Shown: piece after piece, positions 1-11,300 of the stretch | How positions within the stretch are numbered: position 1 is the stretch's first letter | Layout: every line of letters begins with the position of its first letter | Assembly: GCF_964340395.1 (NCBI RefSeq) | Contig: NC_135550.1 | Span: 3,703,101 to 3,767,100, forward strand | Direction of reading: 5' to 3' | Length of the DNA: 64,000 bases | Origin: Glandiceps talaboti | Taxonomy: Eukaryota; Hemichordata; Enteropneusta; Spengelidae | Position numbers and translations under genes: made by a program | Notes under the pieces: model-generated | Databases searched by the model: none | The model's input: only the letters and a program-made list of their open reading frames with translations | Told to the model about the DNA's origin: nothing

Positions 1-1
1 G

Positions 2-235
2 TTTGATGGTTTCGCTGATCGCCAGTTATCACAAAGTGGTCGCGGTATATTTGATAGTGATGGTTATATTGTTTCAAAGGACCCCCTTACGTGTTACACT
101 TTCACACATAGTAGAGAACCTAGCTGTAACAATGTAGTCATTAACGCCCTCTTCGCAAATAATCGCCGATGTGTCTGTCGTATATGCCACACATGGAAGC
201 AAGGTCACTCAACAGTGACCGTGATAGAAGGTTGA
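2..235 (+). CDS. Possible partial terminal exon at left edge (unrecognised)
   Basis: A frame starting at base 2 stays open for 77 codons to a TGA at 233-235. It is moderately rich in Cys and His (a CRCVCRICH-like stretch, residues 57-65). No homologue is recognised, and 77 open codons can occur by chance. It could be the last coding exon of a gene extending off the left edge, or simply non-coding sequence. Confidence 0.15.
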   Translation, partial: FDGFADRQLSQSGRGIFDSDGYIVSKDPLTCYTFTHSREPSCNNVVINALFANNRRCVCRICHTWKQGHSTVTVIEG

Positions 236-690
236 GTTGATGTTGAAGTTGAAGATTTGCAGTACTAGTGCATTCCTATCTCAGGCTTACCATTCTCCCT
301 CCAGAATAATTGCCTTTACTTAGTCTTACGGTTTGTCCTCATGCATACAGATGACTCGACCGAAGCCTGTCAATCATCCGTAGATTAGTCGGCACACCGG
401 ACAGTTCGTTTGCCTTTTGACACCATTTGCAAATGGTCAAAGTTATTCAACAACTTGACACTTTAAAGAAAAAATGAATTAACTTTACCACCAATGTTAT
501 ATGAATAGTTATAAACCTTTATTTATTTTCTACGAGATAAAAGCATATTGAAATGTCTCCATCAAACAAACCGAAACAACGTTAGTAATAAATGCAATCA
601 TTTATTTCAAAGTGTTTCGGTTTTGAAGTTACAATCACGTCGAGTTGTACATCTTGACTATTTACGAATTGACAAATAGCAGACTAAATA
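236..690. other. Intergenic, no feature recognised
   Basis: AT-rich unique-looking sequence. No open frame, repeat or RNA gene could be supported here. Confidence 0.4.
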
Positions 691-695
691 TCTAT

Positions 696-815
696 AGTCA
701 AGTTGGCAGAGAGTGGGCCGAGTTGGCAGAGAGTGGGCCGAGTTGGTGGGCCGAGTTGACAGAGAGTGGGCCGAGTTGGTGGGCCGAGTTGGCAGACGGT
801 GGGCCGAGTTGGACG
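696..815 (+). repeat. Short minisatellite, gtgggccgagttgg unit
   Basis: About six imperfect copies of a 14-20 bp G-rich unit built on gtgggccgagttgg, with or without cagaga. The open frames across it are a by-product of the repetition. Confidence 0.75.
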
Positions 816-965
816 TGCACCGGGTTTCAGGAAACCTCTCAAAGGTGTCCTAAGTCAGGACAGTTTCAGGACGGTTTCAGGACGCGTTTGCGTCTACACG
901 GGCTTCAAACTATCCCGAGTCCTACCTCAGGTAGGATTTTTAGTGCCGTGTAGATGGGGCTATTG
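816..965 (+). mobile_element. Dispersed repeat fragment (copy A)
   Basis: The segment with ggtttcaggaaacctctcaa, 'taagtcaggacagtttcagg' and a terminal gtgtagatggggcta reappears in opposite orientation at 33533-33735. Two diverged, inverted copies 33 kb apart point to a transposable-element end. The class is not determined. Confidence 0.5.
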
Positions 966-1002
966 AGTAGGTCCACATTATGCGGACTTTGCCTCCATCA
1001 AC

Positions 1003-1976
1003 AATAAGAGATAAGATAAGATAACACTTTATTTTAGCCGTTTAGAAAATTTTACATTTCTAATTTGGTATTTAAACAAAATAAAGTTAATAATGATCTA
1101 TGAAATATAAATATTAAAGTATACAGTAGTTCTAGTGTGTGTCTATTGACTACATGTATCATCCAGGTATATGTAGAGAGCGGTTATAATATCCTTATGT
1201 TTTGATTGTAGTATATATCTAAATTGCTCTCCTCTATCTAAGTTTATAAAGTTTGAGTTGAGGGTAGTGATAATACTAAACATTTTTTCTCTTTGTTTTG
1301 TATATAATTTACAATGAATTAGATGATGTCTTTCATCTTCTATTTCTTTACAATGTGTACATAGTCTGTCTTCTACTGGTGTTTTTGGTTTTGTATATCT
1401 ACCCTTCTCAATGGCAAGTTGATGGCAACTTAATCTAAATTTGGCTATTGTTTTGATGTGTTGTTTATTGTTCATTACTTTAATGTATTCTTCTTGTTCC
1501 AGGGAATTTTTGAAGTTGTTGTATGTACGTAACTTAGAGTTTTCCCTTTTGTTATTTTCATTCCATTGATTGATATAATATTGTCTAATTGAGTTGTATA
1601 GTTCTTGTTTTGTTAAATTGTTGATATTCTTGCTGTTATATAATTGTATATTGTGTTCAAAGGTAGTTAGCCATGAACCTGTGTAATCATTGTTCTCCAT
1701 GTCATTCATTGCATAATAGGCTAAGTTGTTATTGTCTAATGTCTTGAGGTATTTGTAATAGTTTATTGCTGAGTAGTATATTCTACTAATCAGTGGTTCT
1801 CTCCCAAGTTCCATTCTGCATCCTATTTTGCTCACTCTGTTGCTGACATTTAATATTTGGCGACAAAAACGTAGATGGAATTTTTCTGTCTCTGTTTTGT
1901 CCCAAGTTGTTTGATTTTGGAGAACACCCCATATTTCGCCAGCATATGTCAGGATAGGTAGCTGTGTTGTATTCAT
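1003..1976 (-). mobile_element. LINE (non-LTR retrotransposon) 3' fragment, C-terminal RT region
   Basis: A minus-strand frame (1143-1976, 277 codons) reads like the part of a LINE polyprotein after the reverse transcriptase domain. It starts with an LTYAGEIWG block and contains MELGREPL and an AKFRLSCH stretch. It ends with a CTHC-x8-H-x3-C zinc-knuckle-like motif (CTHCKEIEDERHHLIHC). Downstream on the minus strand lies a (TTATC)n-like run at about 1003-1022, typical of LINE 3' tails. The RT catalytic domain is absent, so the copy is 5'-truncated and dead. A more decayed copy of the same family lies at 4000-4815 in the same orientation. The clade is not certain. Confidence 0.75.
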
Positions 1977-2159
1977 GAGTTTTTCAATATTAGGGAGTCT
2001 TCAATAATTACAAGGGGAGGGCCGGGGAAATGCGGGAGTATTTTACGAACCAGTTCTAGGGGGTAGGGACATACTTTAGAATATTTTAGAATAAGGGAAT
2101 TAAGGGAGGCGAGGATCGTAATTTACTTTGCCTCATTGTAATGATATTTTTGATGACAG

Positions 2160-2345
2160 TTTGATGTATGTACTTGCACTACATACTACTACATACTGAC
2201 TTTGTATTTATAGCACTACACATTACTACATACTGGCTTTGTATTCATACTACTAAATACTGGCTTTGTATTTATAGCACTACACACTACTACATACTGG
2301 CTTTGTATTCATAGCACTAAATACTGGCTTTGTATTCATAGTTCA
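2160..2345 (+). repeat. Short tandem repeat, tactggctttgtatt unit
   Basis: About five irregular copies of a 25-45 bp unit built on actacatactggctttgtat, immediately left of the MITE at 2357. Confidence 0.7.
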
Positions 2346-2356
2346 TAGCAGTAATA

Positions 2357-2945
2357 TGGCGGCCCCTAGGCGACAATACAAAATCTTAATTCTTTGGTCA
2401 ACTTTTCCTTCTAAAGCACACATTTTTAGTTCCGCTGTCAGCGAAAGCTGAAAGCGTAGCTTTAGGTATAGGTGGGTATAAGGGGTATAGAGTAGAGTGA
2501 ATCATAGGTGTTCGTCAACTTTTTATATTTTCATCATCTTCTCCGAAAGTGGCAGTCAGAATTCTTCGATATTTGGTGTGCATGTTCCCTGGGGGGAGGC
2601 TATTCAGATTTGTTCATGCCAAGTTGATCTGTGCCATTTTCAATTTTTTATGATTTTTTTCTTCAAAAAATGATATTTTCATCATCTCAAATACTTCTAG
2701 TCAGATTGCTTTGATATCTGGTGTGTTGATGTACAGAGGGTAGCTTACTCAGATTTGTTAATTTCAAGTCAGCACATCTTTTCTATTTTTTATGATTTTT
2801 TTTTGTAATTTAAAGAAAAAATGAATATGTAATAAAGTTCATTCTTTGGAAAGTAAAGTTTACTGCAAAGAATTAAAAGTGTGTGCTTTAGAAGGAAAAG
2901 TTGACCAAAGAATTAAGATTTTGTATTGTCGCCTAGGGGCCACCA
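2357..2945. mobile_element. TA-flanked MITE with ~75-bp terminal inverted repeats
   Basis: The first ~75 bp (starting tggcggcccctaggcgacaa) are the near-perfect reverse complement of the last ~75 bp (ending ttgtcgcctaggggccacca). The element is 589 bp and flanked by TA on both sides, which suits a Tc1/mariner-type target site. The interior has two diverged direct repeats (about 2540-2660 and 2680-2800) and no coding potential, so it is non-autonomous. Confidence 0.8.
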
Positions 2946-3004
2946 TAAACAAACAACATGCATGAGTAGTTTTAAATATAATACCATCTAATACATAGAT
3001 ATGT

Positions 3005-3100
3005 ACATATAGATAAGATAAGATATATAGCTTTAATACAACCGTATAGAAAATTGACAATTCTATTTGGAAACAATGGGTACATAAGGGAGCCATCATT
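3005..3100 (-). mobile_element. LINE 3' tail remnant
   Basis: The sequence agataagataagatatatagc, followed by gtatagaaaattgacaattc, resembles the 3' end at 1003-1070. It is probably the tail of another insertion of the same LINE family, with no coding part left. Confidence 0.45.
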
Positions 3101-3107
3101 ATTTACG

Positions 3108-3200
3108 ACCGGGGGGGTCACTCAAAAACTGGGGAGTGAAAAGGGGGGGGTTACCCAAAAATTGGGAAGTGAAGGGGGGGGGGGGGCTACTCAAAATTTT
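3108..3200 (+). repeat. G-run-rich repeat
   Basis: Three runs of 7-13 G alternate with cactcaaaaactggggagtga-like sequence. A related fragment with a long G-run followed by tcactcaaa lies at 3794-3815. Probably the end of a dispersed repeat. Confidence 0.5.
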
Positions 3201-3441
3201 ACATGTTAAAATAGCACCAGAAAGCACTCTTTTAGTCCTTGAAATTCAAAAAATCTTTGGTATCCACCCCACTTGGCTCCCTCAAACTTTGATTCAACTA
3301 ATACCACCTAATTTCAAAATTTACCTAAAGTACTACTTTGGGTATAAGCTGCATTCATAGTTACCCCTTCCTCTTGAAATATGTTACATCCATAACATTA
3401 TAAGGAAATTCAAATTCAAAATAAAAGTTTGATATTGTAAT

Positions 3442-3595
3442 ATGTATGTATGTACGTATGTATGTATGTATGTATGTATGTATGTATGTATGTATGTATG
3501 TATGTATGTATGTATGTATGTATGTATGTATGTATGTATGTATGTATGTATGTATGTATGTATGTATGTATGTATGTATGTATGTATGTATGTAG
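3442..3595 (+). repeat. (TATG)n microsatellite
   Basis: Nearly perfect tetranucleotide repeat of about 38 units with one early interruption (tacg). The His-Thr-Tyr-Ile and Tyr-Val-Cys-Met frames on either strand are products of the repeat, not proteins. Confidence 0.97.
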
Positions 3596-3999
3596 AGTAG
3601 AGTATATTACGGCATACACGAACATAATTTATGGTCAATGATATACAGATACAATGTAACAACAATAAAATAGCACTACATATATATACAGAAACTGATC
3701 TCTACAGTAAACCGTCAGCATCCCATAGATATCTGTCACCCATCTCCTCACACTTTCAAATCAATAATCTTCTCAGGAGCAATCAAGCCAGGTAGGGGGG
3801 GGGGGTCACTCAAATTTTGTGGATTTTTGAAGCAATTCCTCCTAAGTGTAATAAAGATATTAAAGAATACTACAATGAAATAGGGTAATCTTATAACTAT
3901 ATAAGAAAAACTATTTTCTTGATTAAATTTGATACATACAGAGAACAATTATAATCTCTTTCTCCTTTTTGCTTTGGTTGCATTTTTAAAAACATTTTA

Positions 4000-4815
4000 A
4001 CAAATTTTATTCAATTTTGTAAATAAAAAAGAATACAAATCACAGGACAGACACAAGGCAAGGGTGGGAGGGGTGGCTCTGAAAAGATTTGATTGAACTA
4101 TAAATTTAAATTGCTCTTTCTTTTCCATACTATTGAATTCTGATTTGATATTATAAATGACACTAAATAATATATCTCTTTGCTTTGTATATAGTTTGCA
4201 ATGTATCAAATGACGTTCTTCATCTACTATTGTATTTGTAATTTTAACATACTCAATTAGAGTTTTGGGTTGGCTTCTCAATTGCAAGACTATGGCAGCT
4301 TATCCTGTGTTATGATGTGTTGTCTGTCATTGATAACTGTTATGTAGTTTTCTGGTTCTAGTGAATGTTTGCAGCTACTGTATTTTCTCGTCTATTGTCT
4401 ATATCCCATCTTTTATTGAAGTAAGTTCTTGTTTTGTCATATTAGTGATACTGTTATGATTGTATACTTTTATATTGCGTTCTAGAGCTCAAAGCCACGA
4501 TCCTGTGTATCAAATTGTTCTCCATGTCATTCATTGCATAGAACACTAAATTATCTGTGTCAATTGACTTCAGATGTTTGAAGTAATTTATTGCAGAACA
4601 ATAGATTGTACTTATTAGTGGCTCTCTTCCTAGTTCCATTTTACTCCCTATTTTGCTAGCTCTTTTACTAAAATTAAATGTTCAATATTCCTCGACAAAA
4701 AACACAAATGGGATTTTTCTGTTCCTGTTTTGCCCCATGTGGCTTGACTTTGGAGAACACCCCATATTTCTCCAGCATATGTCAATATTGGTATTTGTGT
4801 TGTATTTAGCAGTTT
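4000..4815 (-). mobile_element. Second, decayed copy of the same LINE C-terminal region
   Basis: Read on the minus strand, broken frames reproduce the landmarks of the 1003-1976 copy in the same order: LTYAGEIWG near 4790-4770, MELGREPLIS near 4639, an AMNDMENN block near 4520, and HLIHCKLYTKQR near 4200. Several frameshifts and stops separate them. The copy is dead. Confidence 0.7.
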
Positions 4816-5045
4816 GTTTTTTATCACGGTATTGTTAATATATGTAAGCTTATATGTATATACAGGCCTGCAACAAGGTCCTGTGTTGAATTTGGGTTAA
4901 AGTGTATTGTACACATATATACATGTATAGGCCCTACATAGATAGTTATTTATATGTTGATAGGATTATCATTTGCAATGTATATTTGCTTTTATCAGGG
5001 ACATAGAAACAGATATATAATATTTTTTCTGTTTACGTCCTAGCT

Positions 5046-5097
5046 TTCATTCATTCATTCATTCATTCATTCATTCATTCATCCATCCATCCTTCCG
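5046..5097 (+). repeat. (ATTC)n/(ATCC)n microsatellite
   Basis: About nine cattcatt repeats drifting into ccatccatcc. Confidence 0.9.
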
Positions 5098-5274
5098 TAT
5101 ATCTATCTTATTCATTTATTTTGTTGTGCCTTACCGTATCATTTCGAGAAGAATATTCGGTTATAACACAACCCTCCCCTCCGGTTAAAAATGATCGACC
5201 CCTTACCATTGAGTGAGTGACCTCTGACCGCCTTATCACAACACGGACATCTGTGTGCTAGCTGGAAAGAAAAC

Positions 5275-5399
5275 ATGGATGGCGGGAACGTTCGTCGACG
5301 TCAAACTGGTCAAGTGTTACGAGATAGTGACGAGGGTATGGAAGATTTACCTCCTGGTGTACAAAGTTACTCGAGTGGCATAGATCAGTCTCAGATAGG
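5275..5399 (+). CDS. APMAP: APMAP-like coding exon 1 (probable start)
   Basis: ATG at 5275 opens a 41-codon segment (start MDGGNVRRRQTG) with an Arg cluster then acidic residues, as in the cytoplasmic tail of vertebrate APMAP. A good donor, GG|gtcagt, at 5399/5400 leaves two bases. These join the single leading base of the exon at 15180 to make Gly just before the hydrophobic segment. The phase match and topology support it, but a short N-terminus has little sequence signature and another first exon inside the 9.8-kb intron is possible. No TATA box was identified. Confidence 0.55.
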
Positions 5400-8300
5400 G
5401 TCAGTGGATAAACCATGGATTTACATCCATGCTTGCTACTACCATGGAAGTATACTTCCATGCAACTACTAGTAAATTAGACTATGTTGACGCAGGTGCA
5501 CCGTCTGCAAGCAGGACTACTACAAAGTCTGCATTGAAGATCTTTTCCATCGATCATTGTTGTTGCAGGTAGTCCAGCTTGCAGACTGAGTCGGTACTCG
5601 ATTCTGACATAATTTTGTCTCATTTCTTCTCAAATAGTGGTATTGTCAGAATCGAGTCCCGTACTACGTCTCCACACGGACACTTGTGTCCCGAGATATG
5701 TTTCAGAGTATGATAAAATATGGATAATATTGACGTATTTTATAGGCCGATAATATGTGAAGGGGATAAAATAACACGGGTTCCTGGGATCTCGTACAAT
5801 TTAAGTCCACACCACCGTGCCCGCTTTCACTGCGCATGCGGTCGGTACAAAAACACACAGGTCAGCCCAGGTCAGGCCAGTCCTACAGTCTGGACATTCG
5901 ATCTCATTTGCATACAGTCAGAGTTGAATCACTTCAAATGACGTGTACTAGAGATATCCCATGATTCATTCTAGTTTGTATCGTCGGAGGTTCTTCAGCA
6001 AAGCCAGGTATATCTCCCATGTGTACAGAAAACTGTAGACTATTTGTGTAAAGTATGAAATCGTACTTTTAAGCATACTATTACTATTCTTCTCATATCC
6101 CATTTTAAATGATTTTGAAAATCATGCATTACTGAGAGAGGAGATAGGAATTTTGTAAAAAGTTCAAACAATTGTGTAACAAATCACTAAGAATAATTTG
6201 AAATAAGACAAGGAGACAAGAAGCACCTGTTAGCCAAATACAAAAGATATTGATTTTTGTCAATGGAAATGACAAAGGAAATTTACATGTTAACTTTTTA
6301 TAGAGAAGGGCTACCTCAGTTTGTCATTTACTTGCCTCCCAAAATCATTGCATTTGTAGTACCTGCGAACTGGGACTGCTATAGCCTTTTAATGATGATT
6401 TTGCAACTTTAGGCCTAATATCTAACCGTACTTACTAAATAAGTTTTTAGATGGTTTACATTATTGTTAATATGTAGAGCAGAAAAAGTTATTAGAAACA
6501 CAACCTTCAACAGTACAAATCAAGGGGAGTTGTGGGTAAATTACAGTACTGTGGCGCGCGTGCGCACGCATGCTATTTCATGAGTTCCTTGGAGATGCTA
6601 TCTACATAACATGAACAATGCAGTGTTATTTTTAGAATGCGCCATGTACAATGTTGCAAAGTCACTGTACAATCTACAATATTTCATAATACCATTTTGT
6701 TTGATCGATGTTTATTTGAAGATTTCTGAGTGTCATTTCCGTGAAGAAAACATACCTCTCGTAAAACAGCCAGGGCTAAGAGTAAGGTGCACAGGCTAAG
6801 CATATCACACGCATCATTCGATTTGTTATTCTACTTCGATGAAGCCCTGCAATGTAAAATCTGTCCATGCACTGATACTCAACTATTATCTCTGAACATG
6901 TAACCTTGTTTGTGTTTAGAAATTTAGTGCAACATACTCTCGACTACTGTAGGTTTTACTTGCTTGTTTTCAAACAGTATGCAAGTAAAATGTTATCAAA
7001 GCTTAAAAGCATTGTGCCACAAATCACCACATATTTAATAACTGTATGAAAATTCATGAAATTTTGCCACAGTTTTAATTTTTGCTGAACCGATTGCCAT
7101 GATGTTTGATGGGTCCATTACCTTGGGTGTCTAGTTGGGAAATTGTTCAAATCAAAACTTACCACCGGTTTGTGATTTGGGTCAAAAAACTTAAACTCAA
7201 AAACTACTGGGCAGATTGGGCTGAAATTTGGGTGAAACATTCTCCAGGGTGTTTTTACTAAGAATTGTTCGTGATATGATGGTCCCATCATTGATATGCA
7301 AATTAGGGCTAAAAATGTGTCTTTTTGGTCAAAAATCTATAATTCCAAGACCACTGAGCAGATTTGGCTGAAATTTAATGGGAATGCATTTAGGGATGTA
7401 TGGACGAAGATATATTAAGCATACTATGATTCCATGAGTGATATGCAAATTAGGTGTAAAAATGTTCATTTTTGGTCAATAACTTATATCTCAAAAAGTA
7501 CTTGGTCAATGAGTCTGAAACTTGTTGAGATGTTTCTGAAAGTGTTATTCAGCAGATTTTCTTCAAAACATACTGGCAAAATTGGCCCTAGCAACCATGA
7601 CCATGCCCTTAGCAACAGCCAGAACTTAAGAACTACTGGGCAGATTGGGCTGAAATTTGGGTGAAACATTCTTCAGGGTGTTTATACTAAGAATTGTTCG
7701 CAACATGATGAGCCCATCAGTGATATGCAAATTAGGGCTAAAATGTGTCTTTTTGGTCAAAAGTCTTTAATTCCAAAACTACCAAGCAGATTGGACTGAA
7801 ATTTTTTTTGAGGGATGCATCTAGAGATGTATAGATGAAATATTAAGCACATAATGATCTCATCAGTGATATGAATTTAGGTGTAAAAATGTGAAGTTTG
7901 GTCAAAAACATATCTCAAAAAGTACTAAGTGAATGAGTCTGAAACTTGATGAGGTGTTTCTAGAAGTGTTATTCTATATCATTTCTTTTCCTCAAAAATC
8001 TTCAACTTTGAAATTACCCAGTAGATTGAGCTTAACTTTGTTGAGAATGTGTAGATTTGTCCTCATTGATAGCTGACACAGTGAGAACAGTACATTATTA
8101 ATTAGCCATAATGTTTACTTTACTAATTCCTCTGGTGGTAAAGTGTGTAGGATGGTGAGTTTGGTTTATGACTGGATTATGTAATATGTTGTAAGACAGC
8201 TGTTTCATCACCTACCCATATAAACTGAATGTAGCTGGCATTTAAAATATTACAATAAGACAACCAAGAAAGTTAAACCTGCTACATTGATATGACCTGG

Positions 8301-11300
8301 TTCCAAATTGATTTTAAAAATATAAAGAAGTACAAAATCTTGTAGACACATCACTTTAAAGGTGATTCAAAATGCTCACATTCACTATTGCTAATTTGCT
8401 AGATGACATGTTTGTGAAATGCATTCTGGTTTTAAAACTTTAAAAAAGCGTCTGCAAACACCTTAAAATGACCTTTTTTCAGTCAGTTCCCTTTGGATTT
8501 ACTTCAAGAGTTTTCGGGTATTTCCGGTCCCACCTAGACCACAGGATTTTGTGACGTCATAAGGAGTACTCGTTAGCACTAAGGCTATGATGAGCGTAGT
8601 CAACAGGTGAATAAAACTCAATAGCGTTGTGAAAAAATACATAGCTGGTGGTTAAAATAGACAGCAGTAAACAAAAACTACAGTGTACATGTCTTATTAA
8701 CCAACATTTACCGATATTTACGCACACTCTCTGAGTAATTGTCAGTGTCTGTGGGTATAAATGCTAAAATATTATGTCCCCATATTATGGCAAAATAAAT
8801 CAAAATGGCTAGACTAGATATACATAAACACTTGTAATGTCACGTGTTTCACATTCATTGACTTTTATTTATCAGATTTTTTATTGTTTGCCGACAAGAA
8901 GCATAACAATACCATCGTGACGCGTTGACGGCATCCCGAGGACAGCATATTTTAGCCCACTCGTACTCGCGTCGTCTTTTGAACGGCGCATTTAACAACA
9001 AAGTAAACATATTTCATCTTGAATAAATATACTAGCTATTAGAATACCAATGGGAAACTTCAAGAAGGTGTATCAGGACATGCAGTGCCACAATATATTT
9101 GTTGGTCCCATAATACACTAATTGATTCGATTTGCTCCGAGTGTGTTGAAGGTATTCTAATGCTTCTTGTCGGCAAATAATAAAAAAATCAGATAAAGAA
9201 AAGTCATAGAATGTGAAACATGTTGATGCCTATTACAACCACCAGCAATGTATTTTTTCCCAACGCTGTTGGGTTTTATTCACCTGTTGACTATTCTCAT
9301 CATAGCCTTAGTGCTAATGAGTACTCCTTATGACGTCACATATACATTGCATCAAATGTCAATGAAATTTGGCACAAAAAATCAAGTCAGGTGATTCTTT
9401 GCTTTGTAATTGTGGATTTCCATCATTGGGTGTGCATCTACCATTTATACTCACTTCTTTTGTATGCAATGTAACAAATAGGCTTTGATTTCTACTTGTC
9501 TACTACACACTCTATGACACATCTAAATGTGCATGCTCCATGTGAGCGATAATTAAAATTGATAATTAATGGTTGTCAAGAGAGATATCATTTTGGGCGG
9601 TTCAGAGCATTTATCATAGATGCTTTAAACAGAATGTGAACATACTAGTATTTAAGTACTTACATTGTTGAATTAGCATTTATAAAAGAGAAGGTGAAAT
9701 TATATATGGCAAATATATATTGCGAAAAATAGCGCAAATATTGCATTGTTGCACAACTTCATGTTCAGGCCAATGATATAATTTTTTTGAAGATTTAAAG
9801 TTGTAACTAAAACAAAATTTTCATACCTAATTTCCATCATAATAATCCAGCCATCCTATGTTGGAAGTGTCCTCATCAAGACAAGTATAGCAACATCCTA
9901 ATCAAACTTTAAAGGTGATTCAAAATGCTCACATTCACTATTGGTATTTTGCTAGACAACATGTTTGTGAAATGTATTTAAAAAAAATGTCTGCAAACAC
10001 CTTAAAATGACCTTTCTTCAGTCAGTTCCCTTCGGATTTACTTCAGAGTTTTCGGGTATTTCTGGTACCATCTTACAGTGTTTCACTTGTTAAATGCTAG
10101 CAACAATTACTATTCATGTTATATTGCCCACTGAATAACCTTTGACCTTTTCATCTTCAACGTGTTTACATAAACATGACATCTCAACAAACAATTAGGA
10201 CGTACGAAGGACATTAATTTTCACGATGTTTTTATCAATTTTTGCAAACTGCCAAAGGTTTACCCTTTATGTTAGGGTGACAGGTTTCCAGTTGTGATAC
10301 AGAGTCACCTGCTAGATTGTTATTTATCTTTGGGGATGACGCACTTGGACTAATATTCCAAATGTTTAGTTCTTGAACAAGCAATTGTCTATTCATTTAG
10401 CCAAGCCAAATTTGTACATTCTTGTCCTAAACATATTGCAATGGTACATTTTAGTTGTGCAAATCGTCCTGAGATCAATAAATACTGAAACTGTGTTAAA
10501 TACGACTACTTTCCCATATGAGTGAGTGCCATCTTTTTTGTTTTTCATGTGCAAAATTCTGAAAGTGCCTGCAGTTGGCAAAATATTTTTACTCTTAAAT
10601 GTACAAGAACGAGTATGAAATCTATGTGAAAAATGTAATTCCTACAACAGAAGACACTAATTGCGTGGTGATTTTGAAAACAAAGATAACTGATGGCAAA
10701 TTGCTGACAGCTAATCAAAAATCTACACCAAATATAATGACGGATTGACATCTTTGGATTTGAATGTGAATCCCCCCAAAATATTCAGTCAATACCTGGC
10801 CTGGCCTGTACCTGGCCTGTACCTGTGTTTTGTACCGACCCCTTTCACAGTGTGTGGACTTACACGATCCTAATAAGGAATTACTAAGGAACCCATGTTA
10901 TTTACCCGATCACATTATGATATATTATCAGCCAAATACATATTATACGGAAATATTATCAATATTTTATCATGTTCTGAAACCTGGGGTGGGATGTTGA
11001 TTTTCCTATTGGGCTAACAAAACGTCAAGTCATTTATGCCCCCCTCCCCCGCCACACCGTAAAACCTAAAGGATTGACTCCTATCACTTATTTCTAAAAC
11101 ATGATGATGAGCTAGTGGTGGTGGTGACGATGATGATAATATGGAAAGCTGGTTGCGATCATCGTCAATAACTCAAAATTACACAGAAGATGCCCATAGA
11201 AATTGTCATCATCAGCTGCCAATGGTGATGATGAACTTAACCTTTGTCATCAGAGTTGCCACCACCACCACCACCACCACTACTGCCGCCACCGCAACCA

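Noticed and set aside
3384-3665. His-Thr-Tyr-Ile and Tyr-Val-Cys-Met repeat proteins
   Set aside because: Translations of a (TATG)n microsatellite.
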